Below, one piece after another: positions 28,201 to 38,182 of a stretch of 64,000 nucleotides of DNA. Numbering within the stretch: position 1 is the first letter of the stretch; the number at the start of each line of letters is the position of its first letter. The DNA lies in contig NZ_LT629733.1 in assembly GCF_900104785.1 (NCBI RefSeq), forward strand, positions 2,450,501-2,514,500. Reading direction: 5' to 3'. A model generated the notes under the pieces. It worked only from the letters and a program-made list of their open reading frames with translations. It had not been told where the DNA came from and searched no databases. The position numbers and the translations under genes were made by a program. Source of the DNA: Formosa sp. Hel1_31_208. GTDB taxonomy: Bacteria > Bacteroidota > Bacteroidia > Flavobacteriales > Flavobacteriaceae.

Positions 28201-28247
28201 AATGTTTAAAAAATCTTAATTCAATTCTGAATAATCTTCAGATATTG

Positions 28248-30155
28248 TTATTTCACTTCTTCAAAATCTACGTCTTCAACATCGCTTCCTTCCGCTTCGC
28301 CATTTTGACTTGCATCTGGTCCTGGTGCTTCTGCTCCTCCTTGTTGAGCATCTGCTTGTGCTTTATACATTTCTTCTGAAACTACTTTCCATGCTTCATT
28401 AATTTTTTCTAAAGCCGGCTCGATAACTGCAATATCTTTAGTTTCATAAGCCTTCTTCAATTCTTCAAGCGCATCTTCGATGGGCTTTTTCTTATCATCA
28501 GATAATTTATCGCCAAATTCTTTGAGCTGACTTTCCGTTTGGAAAATCATTGCATCTGCTTGATTTAATTTATCTGCAGTTTCTTTTAATTTAGCATCTG
28601 CATCTGCATTCGCTTCAGCTTCTTGCTTCATTTTAGCAATTTCTTCTTCAGTTAAACCTGAAGATGCTTCTATACGAATATCCTGAGTTTTATTTGTAGC
28701 TTTATCTGTTGCAGATACTTTAATGATCCCATTAGCATCAATATCAAAGGTAACTTCAATTTGAGGTGTTCCTCTTTGTGCTGGTGGAATACCATCTAAG
28801 TGGAAACGACCAATCGTTTTGTTATCTACTGCCATAGGACGCTCTCCCTGTAATACATGGATTTCTACCGATGGTTGATTATCTGCTGCTGTTGAGAATA
28901 CTTGTGATTTCTTAGTTGGAATCGTCGTATTAGCCTCAATCAATTTTGTCATTACGTTACCCATAGTTTCAATACCAAGAGATAATGGTGTCACGTCTAA
29001 TAAAAGGACGTCTTTTACATCACCAGTTAATACTCCACCTTGGATACCTGCTCCTAGCGATACAACCTCATCTGGATTCACACCTTTACTTGGTGTTTTT
29101 CCAAAGAACTTCTCTACAGCTTCTTGCACTGCAGGAATACGTGTTGATCCACCTACTAAAATAACTTCGTCAATATCACTCTTAGTTAAGCCTGCTGCTT
29201 TTAAAGCCGATGCACAAGGTTCAATAGTACGCTTTACTAAATCATCAATTAACTGTTCAAATTTAGAACGAGTTAATGTACGCACTAAGTGCTTAGGTCC
29301 TGAAGCTGTAGCCGTCACATATGGTAAATTGATTTCAGTTTGTGCAGAAGATGATAATTCAATCTTCGCTTTTTCAGAAGCTTCTTTTAAACGTTGTAAC
29401 GCCATTGGGTCTTTACGTAAATCGATACCTTCTTCTGAGTTAAACTCATCGGCTAACCAATTGATGATCTTCTCATCTACGTCATCACCACCTAAATGCG
29501 TATCTCCATCTGTAGATAACACTTCAAATACGCCATCTCCTAATTCTAGTATAGATACATCATGTGTTCCTCCTCCAAAATCGAAAACAACGATTTTTTG
29601 GTCAACACCTTTTTTGTCCATACCATAAGCTAATGCTGCTGCCGTAGGTTCGTTAATAATTCTACGAACTTTTAATCCTGCAATCTCACCTGCTTCTTTA
29701 GTAGCTTGACGTTGAGAATCATTAAAGTAAGCTGGTACAGTAATTACTGCTTCAGTTACATCTTGACCTAAATAGTCTTCAGCAGTTTTCTTCATTTTCT
29801 GAAGAATCATTGCTGATAATTCTTGTGGTGTATATAAACGACCATCAATATCAACTCTAGGTGTATCGTTGTCACCTTTAACCACTTTGTATGGTACACG
29901 TTCTGCCTCTTTTTTAGATTCAGAATATTTGTTTCCCATAAAACGTTTAATTGAATAAACTGTTTTTGTTGGATTTGTTACTGCTTGTCTTTTCGCTGGG
30001 TCTCCAACTTTAATTTCACCTCCTTCTACAAAGGCAATAACTGAAGGAGTTGTTCTTTTACCTTCAGCGTTTGGGATCACAACAGGTTCGTTACCTTCCA
30101 TTACAGAGACGCAAGAGTTTGTTGTTCCTAAATCGATTCCAATAATCTTACTCAT
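28248..30155 (-). CDS. dnaK: Molecular chaperone DnaK (Hsp70)
   Basis: A 635-aa Hsp70. The ATPase domain begins [20 protein letters not shown], with [16 protein letters not shown] and [14 protein letters not shown] as phosphate and adenosine motifs. The substrate-binding domain has [13 protein letters not shown] and the flexible tail ends [13 protein letters not shown], the usual C-terminal signal. It is monocistronic: no grpE or dnaJ adjoins. Upstream lies a cluster of TGTCA-type repeats that may control it. Confidence 0.97.
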   Translation of the reverse strand: MSKIIGIDLGTTNSCVSVMEGNEPVVIPNAEGKRTTPSVIAFVEGGEIKVGDPAKRQAVTNPTKTVYSIKRFMGNKYSESKKEAERVPYKVVKGDNDTPRVDIDGRLYTPQELSAMILQKMKKTAEDYLGQDVTEAVITVPAYFNDSQRQATKEAGEIAGLKVRRIINEPTAAALAYGMDKKGVDQKIVVFDFGGGTHDVSILELGDGVFEVLSTDGDTHLGGDDVDEKIINWLADEFNSEEGIDLRKDPMALQRLKEASEKAKIELSSSAQTEINLPYVTATASGPKHLVRTLTRSKFEQLIDDLVKRTIEPCASALKAAGLTKSDIDEVILVGGSTRIPAVQEAVEKFFGKTPSKGVNPDEVVSLGAGIQGGVLTGDVKDVLLLDVTPLSLGIETMGNVMTKLIEANTTIPTKKSQVFSTAADNQPSVEIHVLQGERPMAVDNKTIGRFHLDGIPPAQRGTPQIEVTFDIDANGIIKVSATDKATNKTQDIRIEASSGLTEEEIAKMKQEAEANADADAKLKETADKLNQADAMIFQTESQLKEFGDKLSDDKKKPIEDALEELKKAYETKDIAVIEPALEKINEAWKVVSEEMYKAQADAQQGGAEAPGPDASQNGEAEGSDVEDVDFEEVK

Positions 30156-30196
30156 AATTTTATATTTAGTGTTTTCTATTTCCTTTGCTTGGGAAA

Positions 30197-30270
30197 TGTC
30201 ATATTAATTTTACTTTCGATATCTATATGTCAATGACTATGCCATGACAAAAAATATGACATGATGTCAT
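30197..30270. promoter_or_regulatory. Cluster of TGTCA/TGACA repeats upstream of dnaK
   Basis: The 190-bp gap between dnaK and the next gene holds TGTCAT at 30197, TGTCA at 30228, ATGACA at 30244, and a perfect 15-bp palindrome ATGACATGATGTCAT at 30256-30270. This spacing of one short motif in both directions looks like operator sites. The regulator is unknown. Confidence 0.4.
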
Positions 30271-30346
30271 AAAACTTTATAGACATTCTTGAATTAAATT
30301 GTAGTTTTGGTACGCGATTTGATTCTTAATAACAAATCTTAAACTT

Positions 30347-30850
30347 ATGAAACATATATCTCACTTTATTTTAGTTGTTACCGCTTTGTTTATGGTGTCT
30401 TGCGAAGGTGAACCAGGTCCTCCTGGTCCTGCAGGCCCTCCAGGCGGCTTGTTAGTGTCTTCTGCTTTTGAAATTGAAATCGATTTTAATGCGCAAAACA
30501 ATTACTCTTTCATTGAAAGTTATGGATTTACTGTGTTCCCTTCAGACGTGACTTTGGTCTATATTTTATGGGACACTTTAGATGGTCAAGACATTTGGCG
30601 TTTACTTCCTCAAAGTGTAGAGTTTGATGACGGAACACTCATCTATAATTACGATTTTACACAAATTGACGTTAGCTTCTTTCTAGATGGCACTACCAAT
30701 TTTGATGCTTTAGGTCCTGAATGGACCCAAAACCAAGTATTCAGAGTTGTTGTTATTCCTGCGGATAACGTAGACAGTATTGATGTATCAAATCTCAATA
30801 TTGTCATGCAATCTAATGGTATTGAAAACTTTAATGTAAGATCAAATTAA
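30347..30850 (+). CDS. Lipoprotein with a short collagen-like segment
   Basis: A 167-aa protein. The signal sequence ends in the lipobox VSC. It is directly followed by four Gly-X-Y triplets (GEPGPPGPAGPP) and a hydrophilic, probably beta-rich domain of about 130 aa. Such short collagen-like linkers after the lipid anchor are frequent in flavobacterial surface lipoproteins. The role is unknown. A perfect terminator palindrome starts at the stop codon. Confidence 0.7.
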   Translation: MKHISHFILVVTALFMVSCEGEPGPPGPAGPPGGLLVSSAFEIEIDFNAQNNYSFIESYGFTVFPSDVTLVYILWDTLDGQDIWRLLPQSVEFDDGTLIYNYDFTQIDVSFFLDGTTNFDALGPEWTQNQVFRVVVIPADNVDSIDVSNLNIVMQSNGIENFNVRSN

Positions 30851-30890
30851 AATAGATGTCCGAAATTAATTTCGGACATCTATTTTGAAA
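30849..30890 (+). terminator. Strong intrinsic terminator
   Basis: A perfect inverted repeat from 30849 to 30886 with 19-nt arms (AAAATAGATGTCCGAAATT and its complement) ends in a T run. It overlaps the stop codon of the collagen-like lipoprotein gene. Confidence 0.88.
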
Positions 30891-30927
30891 TCTTTCGCTC
30901 CTCGTGTCACACGTCTTTAACAAAACG

Positions 30928-30935
30928 TATATTTG
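30928..30935 (+). promoter_or_regulatory. -7 promoter box for sdaA
   Basis: TATATTTG, a full match to TAnnTTTG, lies 25 nt upstream of the serine dehydratase ATG and is followed by GCGCCGCAAC, a common context for flavobacterial start sites. Confidence 0.55.
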
Positions 30936-30960
30936 CGCCGCAACTAAAACGATTTCGTGA

Positions 30961-32385
30961 ATGGAATGTATTTCTGTCTTTGATATGCTTAAAATAGGTG
31001 TTGGGCCTTCGAGTTCTCACACGCTAGGTCCGTGGCGTGCAGCAGAGCGATGGATTCAAGAACTTAAAGCCACTAATAAGTTTGACAAGGTAGAAAAAAT
31101 AACAGTAGATCTCTATGGTTCCTTGTCTTTGACAGGAAAAGGACATGCTACTGATTATGCTCTGCTTTTAGGATTAAGTGGTGCTGATCCTGAGTATATT
31201 CCTGTAGAAAGCATCGATGTCATCATTGCCAACATTAAAAACACAAAATCAATACGCCTTAATAACGACAGAGTACTTCCATTCGAGATATCTAAAGACA
31301 TCATTTTTAATAGAAAGTTTTTACCATTTCATTCAAATGCTCTAATATTCTCCGCACAAATTAATGGCAGGCGCTATCGTTCAACATACTATTCTATTGG
31401 TGGAGGCTTTGTAGTTCAAGAAGAACGTAAAGTTTCTAAAGCCAATAAGATTATTTTTTATTGCACATTACCCTACCCAATATCTAATGGGAAAGAACTT
31501 TTAAAATATTGCCACGATTTAAAATTACCAATATCTGGTGTTGTTTTAGAAAACGAAAAATCTATTCGGTCAGAAGAAGCAATAAACACAGAAATCAAAC
31601 GCATATGGGATACCATGCTAGAATGCATGTATGTTGGCTGTCATACTGAAGGTCATTTACCTGGAGGGCTAAATGTGAGACGCCGTGCTTATGACATGCA
31701 TCAGAGTTTGAAAGGAGATATTGCTTACACAAATCCAGTGGAATGGCTATACTCCATAAGAAATACTGAAGTAAAATTTAGACAAATCCTTAAATGGGTG
31801 AGCTGTTTTGCGCTTGCTGTAAATGAAGTCAATGCTTCTTTAGGACGCGTTGTTACAGCTCCAACAAACGGAAGTGCTGGTGTCATACCAGCCGTATTAA
31901 TGTATTATCTAGTCATTGAAAATCATGATGGTGATTTTAATGATATCAAACGCTTTCTTCTTGTTGCAGGAGAATTTGGTAGTATCTTTAAGAAAGGTGC
32001 CACTATAAGCGCTGCAATGGGGGGCTGTCAGGCCGAAATTGGAGTCTCTTCTGCTATGGCTGCTGCTGCTCTTTGTGAGTTATCTGGTGGAACACCTGAA
32101 CAAGTTCAGGTTGCTGCCGAAATAGCGATGGAACATCATTTAGGGATGACATGCGATCCCATAGGTGGCTTGGTACAAATCCCATGTATTGAACGCAATG
32201 CAATGGGAGCCATCAAAGCTATTAATGCCTGTGAACTTGCGTTAGATACCGACCCTAATAACGTTAAAGTGCCTTTAGATACAGTGATTAACACGATGTG
32301 GGAAACAGCTAAAGACATGAATACGAAGTATAAAGAGACTTCTGAAGGTGGATTAGCAGTTGGTGTACACTTGAGTGATTGTTAG
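30961..32385 (+). CDS. sdaA: L-serine ammonia-lyase, iron-sulfur type, single chain
   Basis: A 474-aa enzyme that converts L-serine to pyruvate and ammonia. The N-terminal beta domain starts [20 protein letters not shown]. The alpha domain has [20 protein letters not shown]. The [4Fe-4S] cysteines are expected in [16 protein letters not shown], and [10 protein letters not shown]. Both domains are fused, as in E. coli SdaA. It is monocistronic with its own promoter. Confidence 0.95.
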   Translation: MECISVFDMLKIGVGPSSSHTLGPWRAAERWIQELKATNKFDKVEKITVDLYGSLSLTGKGHATDYALLLGLSGADPEYIPVESIDVIIANIKNTKSIRLNNDRVLPFEISKDIIFNRKFLPFHSNALIFSAQINGRRYRSTYYSIGGGFVVQEERKVSKANKIIFYCTLPYPISNGKELLKYCHDLKLPISGVVLENEKSIRSEEAINTEIKRIWDTMLECMYVGCHTEGHLPGGLNVRRRAYDMHQSLKGDIAYTNPVEWLYSIRNTEVKFRQILKWVSCFALAVNEVNASLGRVVTAPTNGSAGVIPAVLMYYLVIENHDGDFNDIKRFLLVAGEFGSIFKKGATISAAMGGCQAEIGVSSAMAAAALCELSGGTPEQVQVAAEIAMEHHLGMTCDPIGGLVQIPCIERNAMGAIKAINACELALDTDPNNVKVPLDTVINTMWETAKDMNTKYKETSEGGLAVGVHLSDC

Positions 32386-32389
32386 ACTC

Positions 32390-32848
32390 CTATTCTTGCA
32401 TACAATCACGCCGACGTGTATCTATTAAATAAATAATCTTCCAGTTACCTTTCTCTTTAAAGAGCTGAAAAGAGTTTACGCCACAATGACTAAAATTATT
32501 ATCAAACCAAAAATTATATGGTGTCCAAACGTGGGCCATATCACCATCAATCTGAATCGTATAATCTAAAATCTCCTCTCTGAAGGGTTTATCTTTTGGA
32601 ATAGAAATAATAGAATTTAAAAACCCTTGAAATTCAGTAGTATTCAATTGTGTCACTCCTTCTCTGTTTTTTCCAATAGACTGCATTTTGATGTCCTTAG
32701 AAACGGCTTCTAGCATGATCAAAGTATCCTGCTTATGGAAACCCTCAAAAAATCGTTCTATAGCAGCCTTAACAGTATCCTTTTCCGAAGATTGAGAAAA
32801 AGATAGTGTTGAAACTAAAAATACGACTAGGAAGATATAGTGTTTCAT
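32390..32848 (-). CDS. Secreted SnoaL/NTF2-like (DUF4440-type) protein
   Basis: A 152-aa protein with signal peptide MKHYIFLVVFLVSTLSFSQ. The mature region follows the NTF2-like pattern: VKAAIERFFEGFHKQD with LIMLEAVSKDIKMQ, then a strand-rich end DGDMAHVWTPYNFWFDN, FQLFKEKGNWKIIYLIDTR. Flavobacteria often have such exported NTF2-like proteins; no enzymatic role is assured. It converges on sdaA with 4 bp between stops. Confidence 0.75.
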   Translation of the reverse strand: MKHYIFLVVFLVSTLSFSQSSEKDTVKAAIERFFEGFHKQDTLIMLEAVSKDIKMQSIGKNREGVTQLNTTEFQGFLNSIISIPKDKPFREEILDYTIQIDGDMAHVWTPYNFWFDNNFSHCGVNSFQLFKEKGNWKIIYLIDTRRRDCMQE

Positions 32849-32953
32849 GGAATAAAAATTTCTGTTAAATTATAAAATAAATAGTTTTTAAAGCTCAGAA
32901 TAAATAAAGTTTAACAAAACTCTGTATTTTTACCAATAACTAATTTCTATTTT

Positions 32954-33772
32954 ATGTCTGTAGCCAAAAAAGATTACAAGAGAATTACTGTAAAATCTCT
33001 TATAGAGATGAAGCAAAACGGGGAAAAAATTTCGATGCTTACAGCTTACGATTATACCATGGCAAAAATTGTTGATGAAGCTGGTGTCGATGTGATTCTG
33101 GTTGGTGATTCAGCAAGTAATGTGATGGCTGGACATGAAACTACATTGCCTATTACCTTAGACCAGATGATTTATCACGCGTCTTCTGTAGTAAGAGCTA
33201 TTGATAGAGCCTTAGTGGTGGTAGATTTACCTTTTGGAAGTTATCAGAGTGATCCCAAAGAAGCCTTGCGCTCAGCTATTAGAATCATGAAAGAATCTGG
33301 TGGACATGCCGTTAAGATGGAAGGTGGCAAAGAAGTTAAAGAATCTATCAAACGTATTCTAAATGCAGGAATTCCAGTAATGGGACATCTCGGTTTGACA
33401 CCACAATCTATTTATAAATTTGGAACATATACTGTTAGAGCGAAAGAAGATCAAGAGGCACAGCAATTAAAGGAAGATGCATTAATGCTGGAGAAAGCGG
33501 GATGCTTTGCTGTGGTACTTGAAAAAATACCAGCGAAACTAGCTCGTGAAGTAGCAGCAAGCATATCTATACCTGTCATTGGTATTGGCGCTGGAGCTGG
33601 AGTTGATGGACAAGTACTTGTACTGCACGACATGATTGGAATGACCCATGAATTTCACCCACGCTTTTTGCGTCGCTATATGAATCTCTATGACGATATG
33701 ACTAAAGCTATTGGTCAATATGTTGATGATGTAAAGGCTGTAGACTTTCCTAATGATAAAGAGCAATATTAA
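32954..33772 (+). CDS. panB: 3-Methyl-2-oxobutanoate hydroxymethyltransferase
   Basis: A 272-aa TIM-barrel enzyme, first committed step of pantothenate synthesis. It uses 5,10-methylene-THF to convert 2-oxoisovalerate to ketopantoate. Seen are [50 protein letters not shown], and [13 protein letters not shown], all diagnostic. It overlaps the pseudouridine synthase start by 20 bp, so the two are translationally linked. Confidence 0.97.
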   Translation: MSVAKKDYKRITVKSLIEMKQNGEKISMLTAYDYTMAKIVDEAGVDVILVGDSASNVMAGHETTLPITLDQMIYHASSVVRAIDRALVVVDLPFGSYQSDPKEALRSAIRIMKESGGHAVKMEGGKEVKESIKRILNAGIPVMGHLGLTPQSIYKFGTYTVRAKEDQEAQQLKEDALMLEKAGCFAVVLEKIPAKLAREVAASISIPVIGIGAGAGVDGQVLVLHDMIGMTHEFHPRFLRRYMNLYDDMTKAIGQYVDDVKAVDFPNDKEQY

Positions 33773-34493
33773 TCTAGACGTTTTAAACTTGACGAAAGAC
33801 AAAATCCTATCCCATAAGAATAATCTTCAGGTACTTTATGAAGATAATCACATCATCATCGTTAATAAGCGTGCTGGTGATATTGTTCAAGGCGATAGAA
33901 CTGGTGACAAACCACTAAGTGATGTCGTTAAAGACTATATTAAAGACACATATAATAAGCCAGGTAATGTATATCTTGGTGTTGTGCATCGTTTGGATAG
34001 ACCAACGACAGGAATCGTTCTATTTGCTAAAACGAGTAAAGCCTTACCTCGACTCAATAGATTATTTGCTGAAAAGAAAGCTCAAAAAACATATTGGGCA
34101 GTTGTAAAAAATGCACCTGTAAAGACAGCGGATACACTTATCAATTGGCTGAAGAAAAACCCTAAAAATAATAAATCAACAGCCTATCCAAAAGAAATCA
34201 ATGACAGTAAAAAAGCCATCTTACATTACAAATTGATTAAGTCATTAGACAACTATTACCTGTTAGAAATTGAATTAGAAACGGGGCGCCATCATCAAAT
34301 AAGAAGTCAGTTGTCACATATAGGCTCGCCAATTAAAGGTGATTTAAAATATGGTTTTGATCGAAGCAACAAAGACGCCAGTATACATCTTCATGCCAAG
34401 CGACTGCAATTTATTCACCCTGTTTCAAAAGAAAAAATTGATATTATAGCACCTTTACCAGATGATGCCATCTGGAAGGCTTGTGAACATTAG
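33753..34493 (+). CDS. RluA-family RNA pseudouridine synthase
   Basis: A 246-aa pseudouridine synthase. The catalytic Asp is in [20 protein letters not shown], and [20 protein letters not shown] and [17 protein letters not shown] are typical of RluA-type proteins. It lacks an S4 domain, so the RluC/RluD comparison is only partial. It starts inside panB, and no other in-frame ATG precedes the core. The target RNA position is unknown. Confidence 0.9.
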   Translation: MIKSNINLDVLNLTKDKILSHKNNLQVLYEDNHIIIVNKRAGDIVQGDRTGDKPLSDVVKDYIKDTYNKPGNVYLGVVHRLDRPTTGIVLFAKTSKALPRLNRLFAEKKAQKTYWAVVKNAPVKTADTLINWLKKNPKNNKSTAYPKEINDSKKAILHYKLIKSLDNYYLLEIELETGRHHQIRSQLSHIGSPIKGDLKYGFDRSNKDASIHLHAKRLQFIHPVSKEKIDIIAPLPDDAIWKACEH

Positions 34494-34494
34494 A

Positions 34495-35310
34495 TTAAAA
34501 AGGGTAATCTATTGTTAAAATAACCCCTTCGTTCGTTTGTGATTTCAGCTCTAATGAGGCATTGATCAAATCTGCTCGGCTCTTCATATTAATCAAACCT
34601 GAGCCTTTTTCAGCGGTATCAATATCAAAACCCTTCCCATCATCTGAAGCGACTATAATGAGTCTATCAGGTCGGTAGTCTAAAATGATATTTAAACATT
34701 TGGCTTCAGAATATTTAACGCTATTGGACAAGAACTCTTGTAAAATTCTAAAAATAATAATTTCGTGTTTTTTATCAGAAAGCTCTAGTATCGTTCCTTT
34801 AACCTCTAATTCGACTGAATCAAATTTCATTCGTTTTAGTCGGTTTAACTCATTAGTTATAGAATCTTGAAATCCTATATTGAGTAAGACATCATTATTT
34901 AACGACTTTGACAATGCTCGTACTTCTTTTAGGCTTTCTTTAACGACCTCAGATGTTTCTTCTAATTTAATCTTAACATCTTCGGAGACTTTAGTCCCTA
35001 ACATATTCAGCTGCATACTAGCATAAGCGAGTAATTGACCCACATTATCATGTAGTTCCCAACCTACGTGTTTCAATGTTTGTTCTTGTATTTCGGTTTG
35101 TGTACGAGAAATTTCCTCATCGAATGCTTTTTGCTGTTCAATCTTTTCCATCAACAGCTTGTTTTTTCGTTTTTGAAACGTAACAAAAAACGTAATAACG
35201 ATTATTGAAAGTAAAAGCACAACGAATATCATATAGCCTATTAAGGCTATTTGCTCTTCATTTATAGCTTGCTCTTCTTGAGTGAGTACCAAAAGCCAAA
35301 AGCGAAACAT
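34495..35310 (-). CDS. Sensor histidine kinase (HisKA_3 / HATPase)
   Basis: A 271-aa membrane-anchored kinase. One transmembrane helix lies at about 23-45, followed by a coiled coil and the dimerisation/phosphoacceptor helix with His in VGWELHDNVGQLLAYASMQL. The ATP-binding domain has FSNSVKYSEA (N box) and DDGKGFDIDTAEKGSGLINM (G boxes). This is the NarX/DesK-like class that pairs with LuxR-type regulators, but no response regulator adjoins. It overlaps the preceding membrane-protein gene by 49 bp. Confidence 0.9.
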   Translation of the reverse strand: MFRFWLLVLTQEEQAINEEQIALIGYMIFVVLLLSIIVITFFVTFQKRKNKLLMEKIEQQKAFDEEISRTQTEIQEQTLKHVGWELHDNVGQLLAYASMQLNMLGTKVSEDVKIKLEETSEVVKESLKEVRALSKSLNNDVLLNIGFQDSITNELNRLKRMKFDSVELEVKGTILELSDKKHEIIIFRILQEFLSNSVKYSEAKCLNIILDYRPDRLIIVASDDGKGFDIDTAEKGSGLINMKSRADLINASLELKSQTNEGVILTIDYPF

Positions 35311-35972
35311 AGATAGGTGAAAATATTAATTAATAATAATAGTAATGCTCTAAATTCAATGAATTGAGTATTCACTGCATAGAAATACGCATTAAAAATA
35401 AACAAGGGTGTTACCATTAAATACCACAATAATAAAGCAACACTTATATAAAAGGAAGGCAGTTTATAATACATTAAAATAAACTCACTTCGCATTAATT
35501 CAATAAAGTAAAACACAACAAATAAGCTTACAATTGCAGATGCGAGTATATTATCGTAAGGTAATCCTTTTATAAAGAAACCATCGGTAAAAATGTAAAA
35601 AATGACTGAGAATACCGTATAGAACACAACAACTCCTCTAATGATTACTTTAAATATTTTGGTTGATAATAAATCCGAATAGAATACACCTAATAATCCA
35701 ATGGTCAATAAGGAATATATGTTGTAAAGCCATATATTCTCACAAAAGAGGCTGTTTTTTAAGTCTATATACCAACTGTAATTATAATTATTTTGCAAGA
35801 TTTGAGGATAAATACCTAACCATTCTACAATAACCGTCAACCACAAGTATTGAACAAATATTTTGAGTGTATCGTTTTTAGTTTTTATTAAATAAATAGT
35901 ACCTGACAAGGCTGCAATAAACTCAACGGTTTTAGTTATTACTCCATAATTATTTAACAAAAAATCTTTCAA
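35262..35972 (-). CDS. Seven-helix membrane protein upstream of the histidine kinase
   Basis: A 236-aa protein with about seven hydrophobic helices and short loops (MKDFLLNNYGVITKTVEFIA..., ending FAFGFWYSLKKSKL). I do not recognise a named domain. Because its 3' end overlaps the histidine kinase start by 49 bp, it may be a sensor or partner of the kinase. Confidence 0.7.
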   Translation of the reverse strand: MKDFLLNNYGVITKTVEFIAALSGTIYLIKTKNDTLKIFVQYLWLTVIVEWLGIYPQILQNNYNYSWYIDLKNSLFCENIWLYNIYSLLTIGLLGVFYSDLLSTKIFKVIIRGVVVFYTVFSVIFYIFTDGFFIKGLPYDNILASAIVSLFVVFYFIELMRSEFILMYYKLPSFYISVALLLWYLMVTPLFIFNAYFYAVNTQFIEFRALLLLLINIFTYLCFAFGFWYSLKKSKL

Positions 35973-35987
35973 ATATAGTTTACAATT

Positions 35988-36509
35988 TTATTGCGGATAA
36001 TTAGCCGAAGGAGGAATTCCATTGCTACCATGATCCAATCCATCTCCTCCTGGTATATCGGGACTTCCGACTTGATAATTCAAATATAGCATATTTCCCT
36101 CTGACATATTTTTAGTACCTGTAGGCACAAACAAAATCGTAGTGTATCCAGGAGCATTCTTAACTGCTGGATGAGCTCCTAAATATAATCGCACACCATC
36201 CATTGTATATCCAAGATCTTCTGCTTGATTTGCTGCAAGTTCAAGATAATTTTCTAAGTCGGTAAGAGAATACCAAGATGATCTGTTGTCTCCACCTTCA
36301 ACACCTCTAAAAAACACACTACTAATTGTATCATACCTAGAATTATAGGCTTGTGTCAATGATTTAATCTCATTTGGTTTCACAATTCCTTTTGGCGTCA
36401 TTGGCGCCAAAGCATCAGTAACTGCAGGTTCTCCATAATATTGAGTGTAATAATACATACCTCCTACACCAATAATAAATCCTAGAATAATTGATCCTAA
36501 TTTTTTCAT
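35988..36509 (-). CDS. Hypothetical protein with one N-terminal membrane helix
   Basis: A 173-aa protein. A Gly-rich membrane anchor (LGSIILGFIIGVGGMYYYT) is followed by a soluble domain with LTQAYNSRYDTISSVFFRGV and GYTMDGVRLYLGAHPAVKNAPGY. The repeated style of flavobacterial sequences with this order is familiar, but I cannot name a function. It lies upstream of the membrane-protein/kinase pair in the same direction with a 15-bp gap, and may be part of the same transcript. Confidence 0.6.
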   Translation of the reverse strand: MKKLGSIILGFIIGVGGMYYYTQYYGEPAVTDALAPMTPKGIVKPNEIKSLTQAYNSRYDTISSVFFRGVEGGDNRSSWYSLTDLENYLELAANQAEDLGYTMDGVRLYLGAHPAVKNAPGYTTILFVPTGTKNMSEGNMLYLNYQVGSPDIPGGDGLDHGSNGIPPSANYPQ

Positions 36510-36560
36510 AATCTCTTTATTTTGAATTAATTGCGATTGTAATGTATTGAAAATCTCAGT

Positions 36561-36596
36561 AAAAACCCATGCTTTTTGTTAAAATATGGGTTTTTT
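36561..36596 (-). terminator. Terminator after pxpC
   Basis: AAAAACCCAT (36561-36570) pairs with ATGGGTTTTT (36586-36595) across a 15-nt loop, with T runs on both strands. It begins 5 bp beyond the pxpC stop and separates the oxoprolinase group from the next minus-strand gene. Confidence 0.7.
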
Positions 36597-36600
36597 CTTA

Positions 36601-37449
36601 CTAATCTATACATTTAAACCGAATCTTCTCCCCAAAAACCTTCTGAGCGAGGATATCAATTGCAGATTCAGAACATTGTAATATTCTTGGATATCCACCT
36701 GTTGTTTGACTGTCTCTCATAAGCACAATAAGCTGTCCTGAAGGTGTAAATTGCACGCTTCCCGGCATGACTAAAGACGTAATAATGGGCGTCATCATGT
36801 TTGGAAGGCGTTCATTAAATTGGTATGCCATACGATTACTGTCTTTTGAAATACTTAAGTCTAAATGTTCGAGTTGCGCTTGCAATTCATGACCTAATAA
36901 TCCAAATTCAGGACCTTTATAGACATCTATAAACTGAGTTTCAAAATGATTTTTATTAATTTTCACTGTTGCGAAAGCAGTCGTTTTATCTGCAGCCTTT
37001 TCGGTAATTGGCACAAGATCCCCCTTTTTAAGAATATCAGATGTTGTCACCTGCTTATACCAACTGCGACTCGCCAAAACTAATTTAGTTTGGAAACCTC
37101 CAAACACTGAAAGGTAAGATCTACATCCATAAATTAACGTTCCAAAATGCAACACATCTCCAGCAGTAACAGTAATAATTGAATTCATTTTAATTGAAGA
37201 CGAATTTAGGCTAGGACTCATATCGGCTCCTGTAATACAAATAACAGTATTGCTATGAAATTTTAGTCGTGGTCCATACATGGTAATCTCTATCACCGCT
37301 GCATTTGCATCATTACCTACAATTGTATTCGCTAAACTGGCCGAATACCTATCCATCACTCCAGAATAAGGAACTCCGTATTGCTGACATTCATACCTAC
37401 CAAGATCTTGAATGGTGTCGTACAAACCAGTTTTTAACACCTCAACCAT
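36601..37449 (-). CDS. pxpC: 5-Oxoprolinase subunit C (biotin-dependent carboxyltransferase-like)
   Basis: A 282-aa protein of the KipA/AHS2 type. It carries VLKTGLYDTIQDLGRYECQQYGVPYSG at its N-terminus and VMPGSVQFTPSGQLIVLMRDSQTTGGYPRI near the C-terminus, both diagnostic. With PxpA and PxpB it forms the ATP-dependent prokaryotic 5-oxoprolinase that opens pyroglutamate to glutamate. I used the ATG at 37449 rather than a TTG at 37452. It overlaps pxpB by 8 bp. Confidence 0.92.
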   Translation of the reverse strand: MVEVLKTGLYDTIQDLGRYECQQYGVPYSGVMDRYSASLANTIVGNDANAAVIEITMYGPRLKFHSNTVICITGADMSPSLNSSSIKMNSIITVTAGDVLHFGTLIYGCRSYLSVFGGFQTKLVLASRSWYKQVTTSDILKKGDLVPITEKAADKTTAFATVKINKNHFETQFIDVYKGPEFGLLGHELQAQLEHLDLSISKDSNRMAYQFNERLPNMMTPIITSLVMPGSVQFTPSGQLIVLMRDSQTTGGYPRILQCSESAIDILAQKVFGEKIRFKCID

Positions 37450-38173
37450 CAATCACCTCACTTTCTATATGATACTGCCCGTTTTGAACTTCAAACAAAA
37501 TTTTATCATATTCAGTTTTGCTAACAGAAACAAACTGAATGGTATCTCCAGATTTTGCAAAACATGGTCTTTCTAGCTTTGGATTAAAAAATTCTAATGG
37601 TGAATTTCCAATGATGTTCCAGCCTCCAGGACTTTCATTTGGATACACCCCTGTTTGTTCTCCACCAATCGCAACAGCTCCTTTTTTGACGAATTGTCTC
37701 GGACTCATTTTTCTCGGAAAATGTAAGCGTTCATCTAAGCCACCTAAGTATAAAAAGCCAGGTAGAAATCCAATAAAAAAAACAGTATAATTAGTACCTG
37801 AATGCAACTTAATAATTTCAGGTTTTAACAGTTTATTTTCTTCAGAAATTACATCCAAATCAAGCCCAAATTCATCATCATAACACACAGGAATCTTCCA
37901 ATGCCTCAAGGCAGGTTTTATTTTGCTTTCTCTCTTAGAATACAGTGTTTTTAGTGCTATATATTCATCATAGATATTATCAATAGTATATTCATAAATA
38001 ATTAATATCGAGTTGTATGCATGATTTATTTGAACTATTAATTTAATATCTGAATGTTGAATTTTATTTTTAAAAACTAAAACATCTTCAAGGATGCTAT
38101 TGTCAATTATTGATGGCCATTCTATTAAAATTGAACGTTCTGAAAAGCGTCGATATGTGAGTTCAAAAGCCAT
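37442..38173 (-). CDS. pxpB: 5-Oxoprolinase subunit B
   Basis: A 243-aa KipI/AHS1-type protein. It has IPVCYDDEFGLDLDVISE, FFIGFLPGFLYLGGLDERLHFPRK, and VAIGGEQTGVYPNESPGGWNIIG, the conserved cyclophilin-like core. The ATG at 38173 (MAFELTYRRF) fits homologues better than a TTG at 38182, which would leave no gap to pxpA. It is part of the pxpABC operon. Confidence 0.92.
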   Translation of the reverse strand: MAFELTYRRFSERSILIEWPSIIDNSILEDVLVFKNKIQHSDIKLIVQINHAYNSILIIYEYTIDNIYDEYIALKTLYSKRESKIKPALRHWKIPVCYDDEFGLDLDVISEENKLLKPEIIKLHSGTNYTVFFIGFLPGFLYLGGLDERLHFPRKMSPRQFVKKGAVAIGGEQTGVYPNESPGGWNIIGNSPLEFFNPKLERPCFAKSGDTIQFVSVSKTEYDKILFEVQNGQYHIESEVIDG

Positions 38174-38182
38174 TATAACCAA

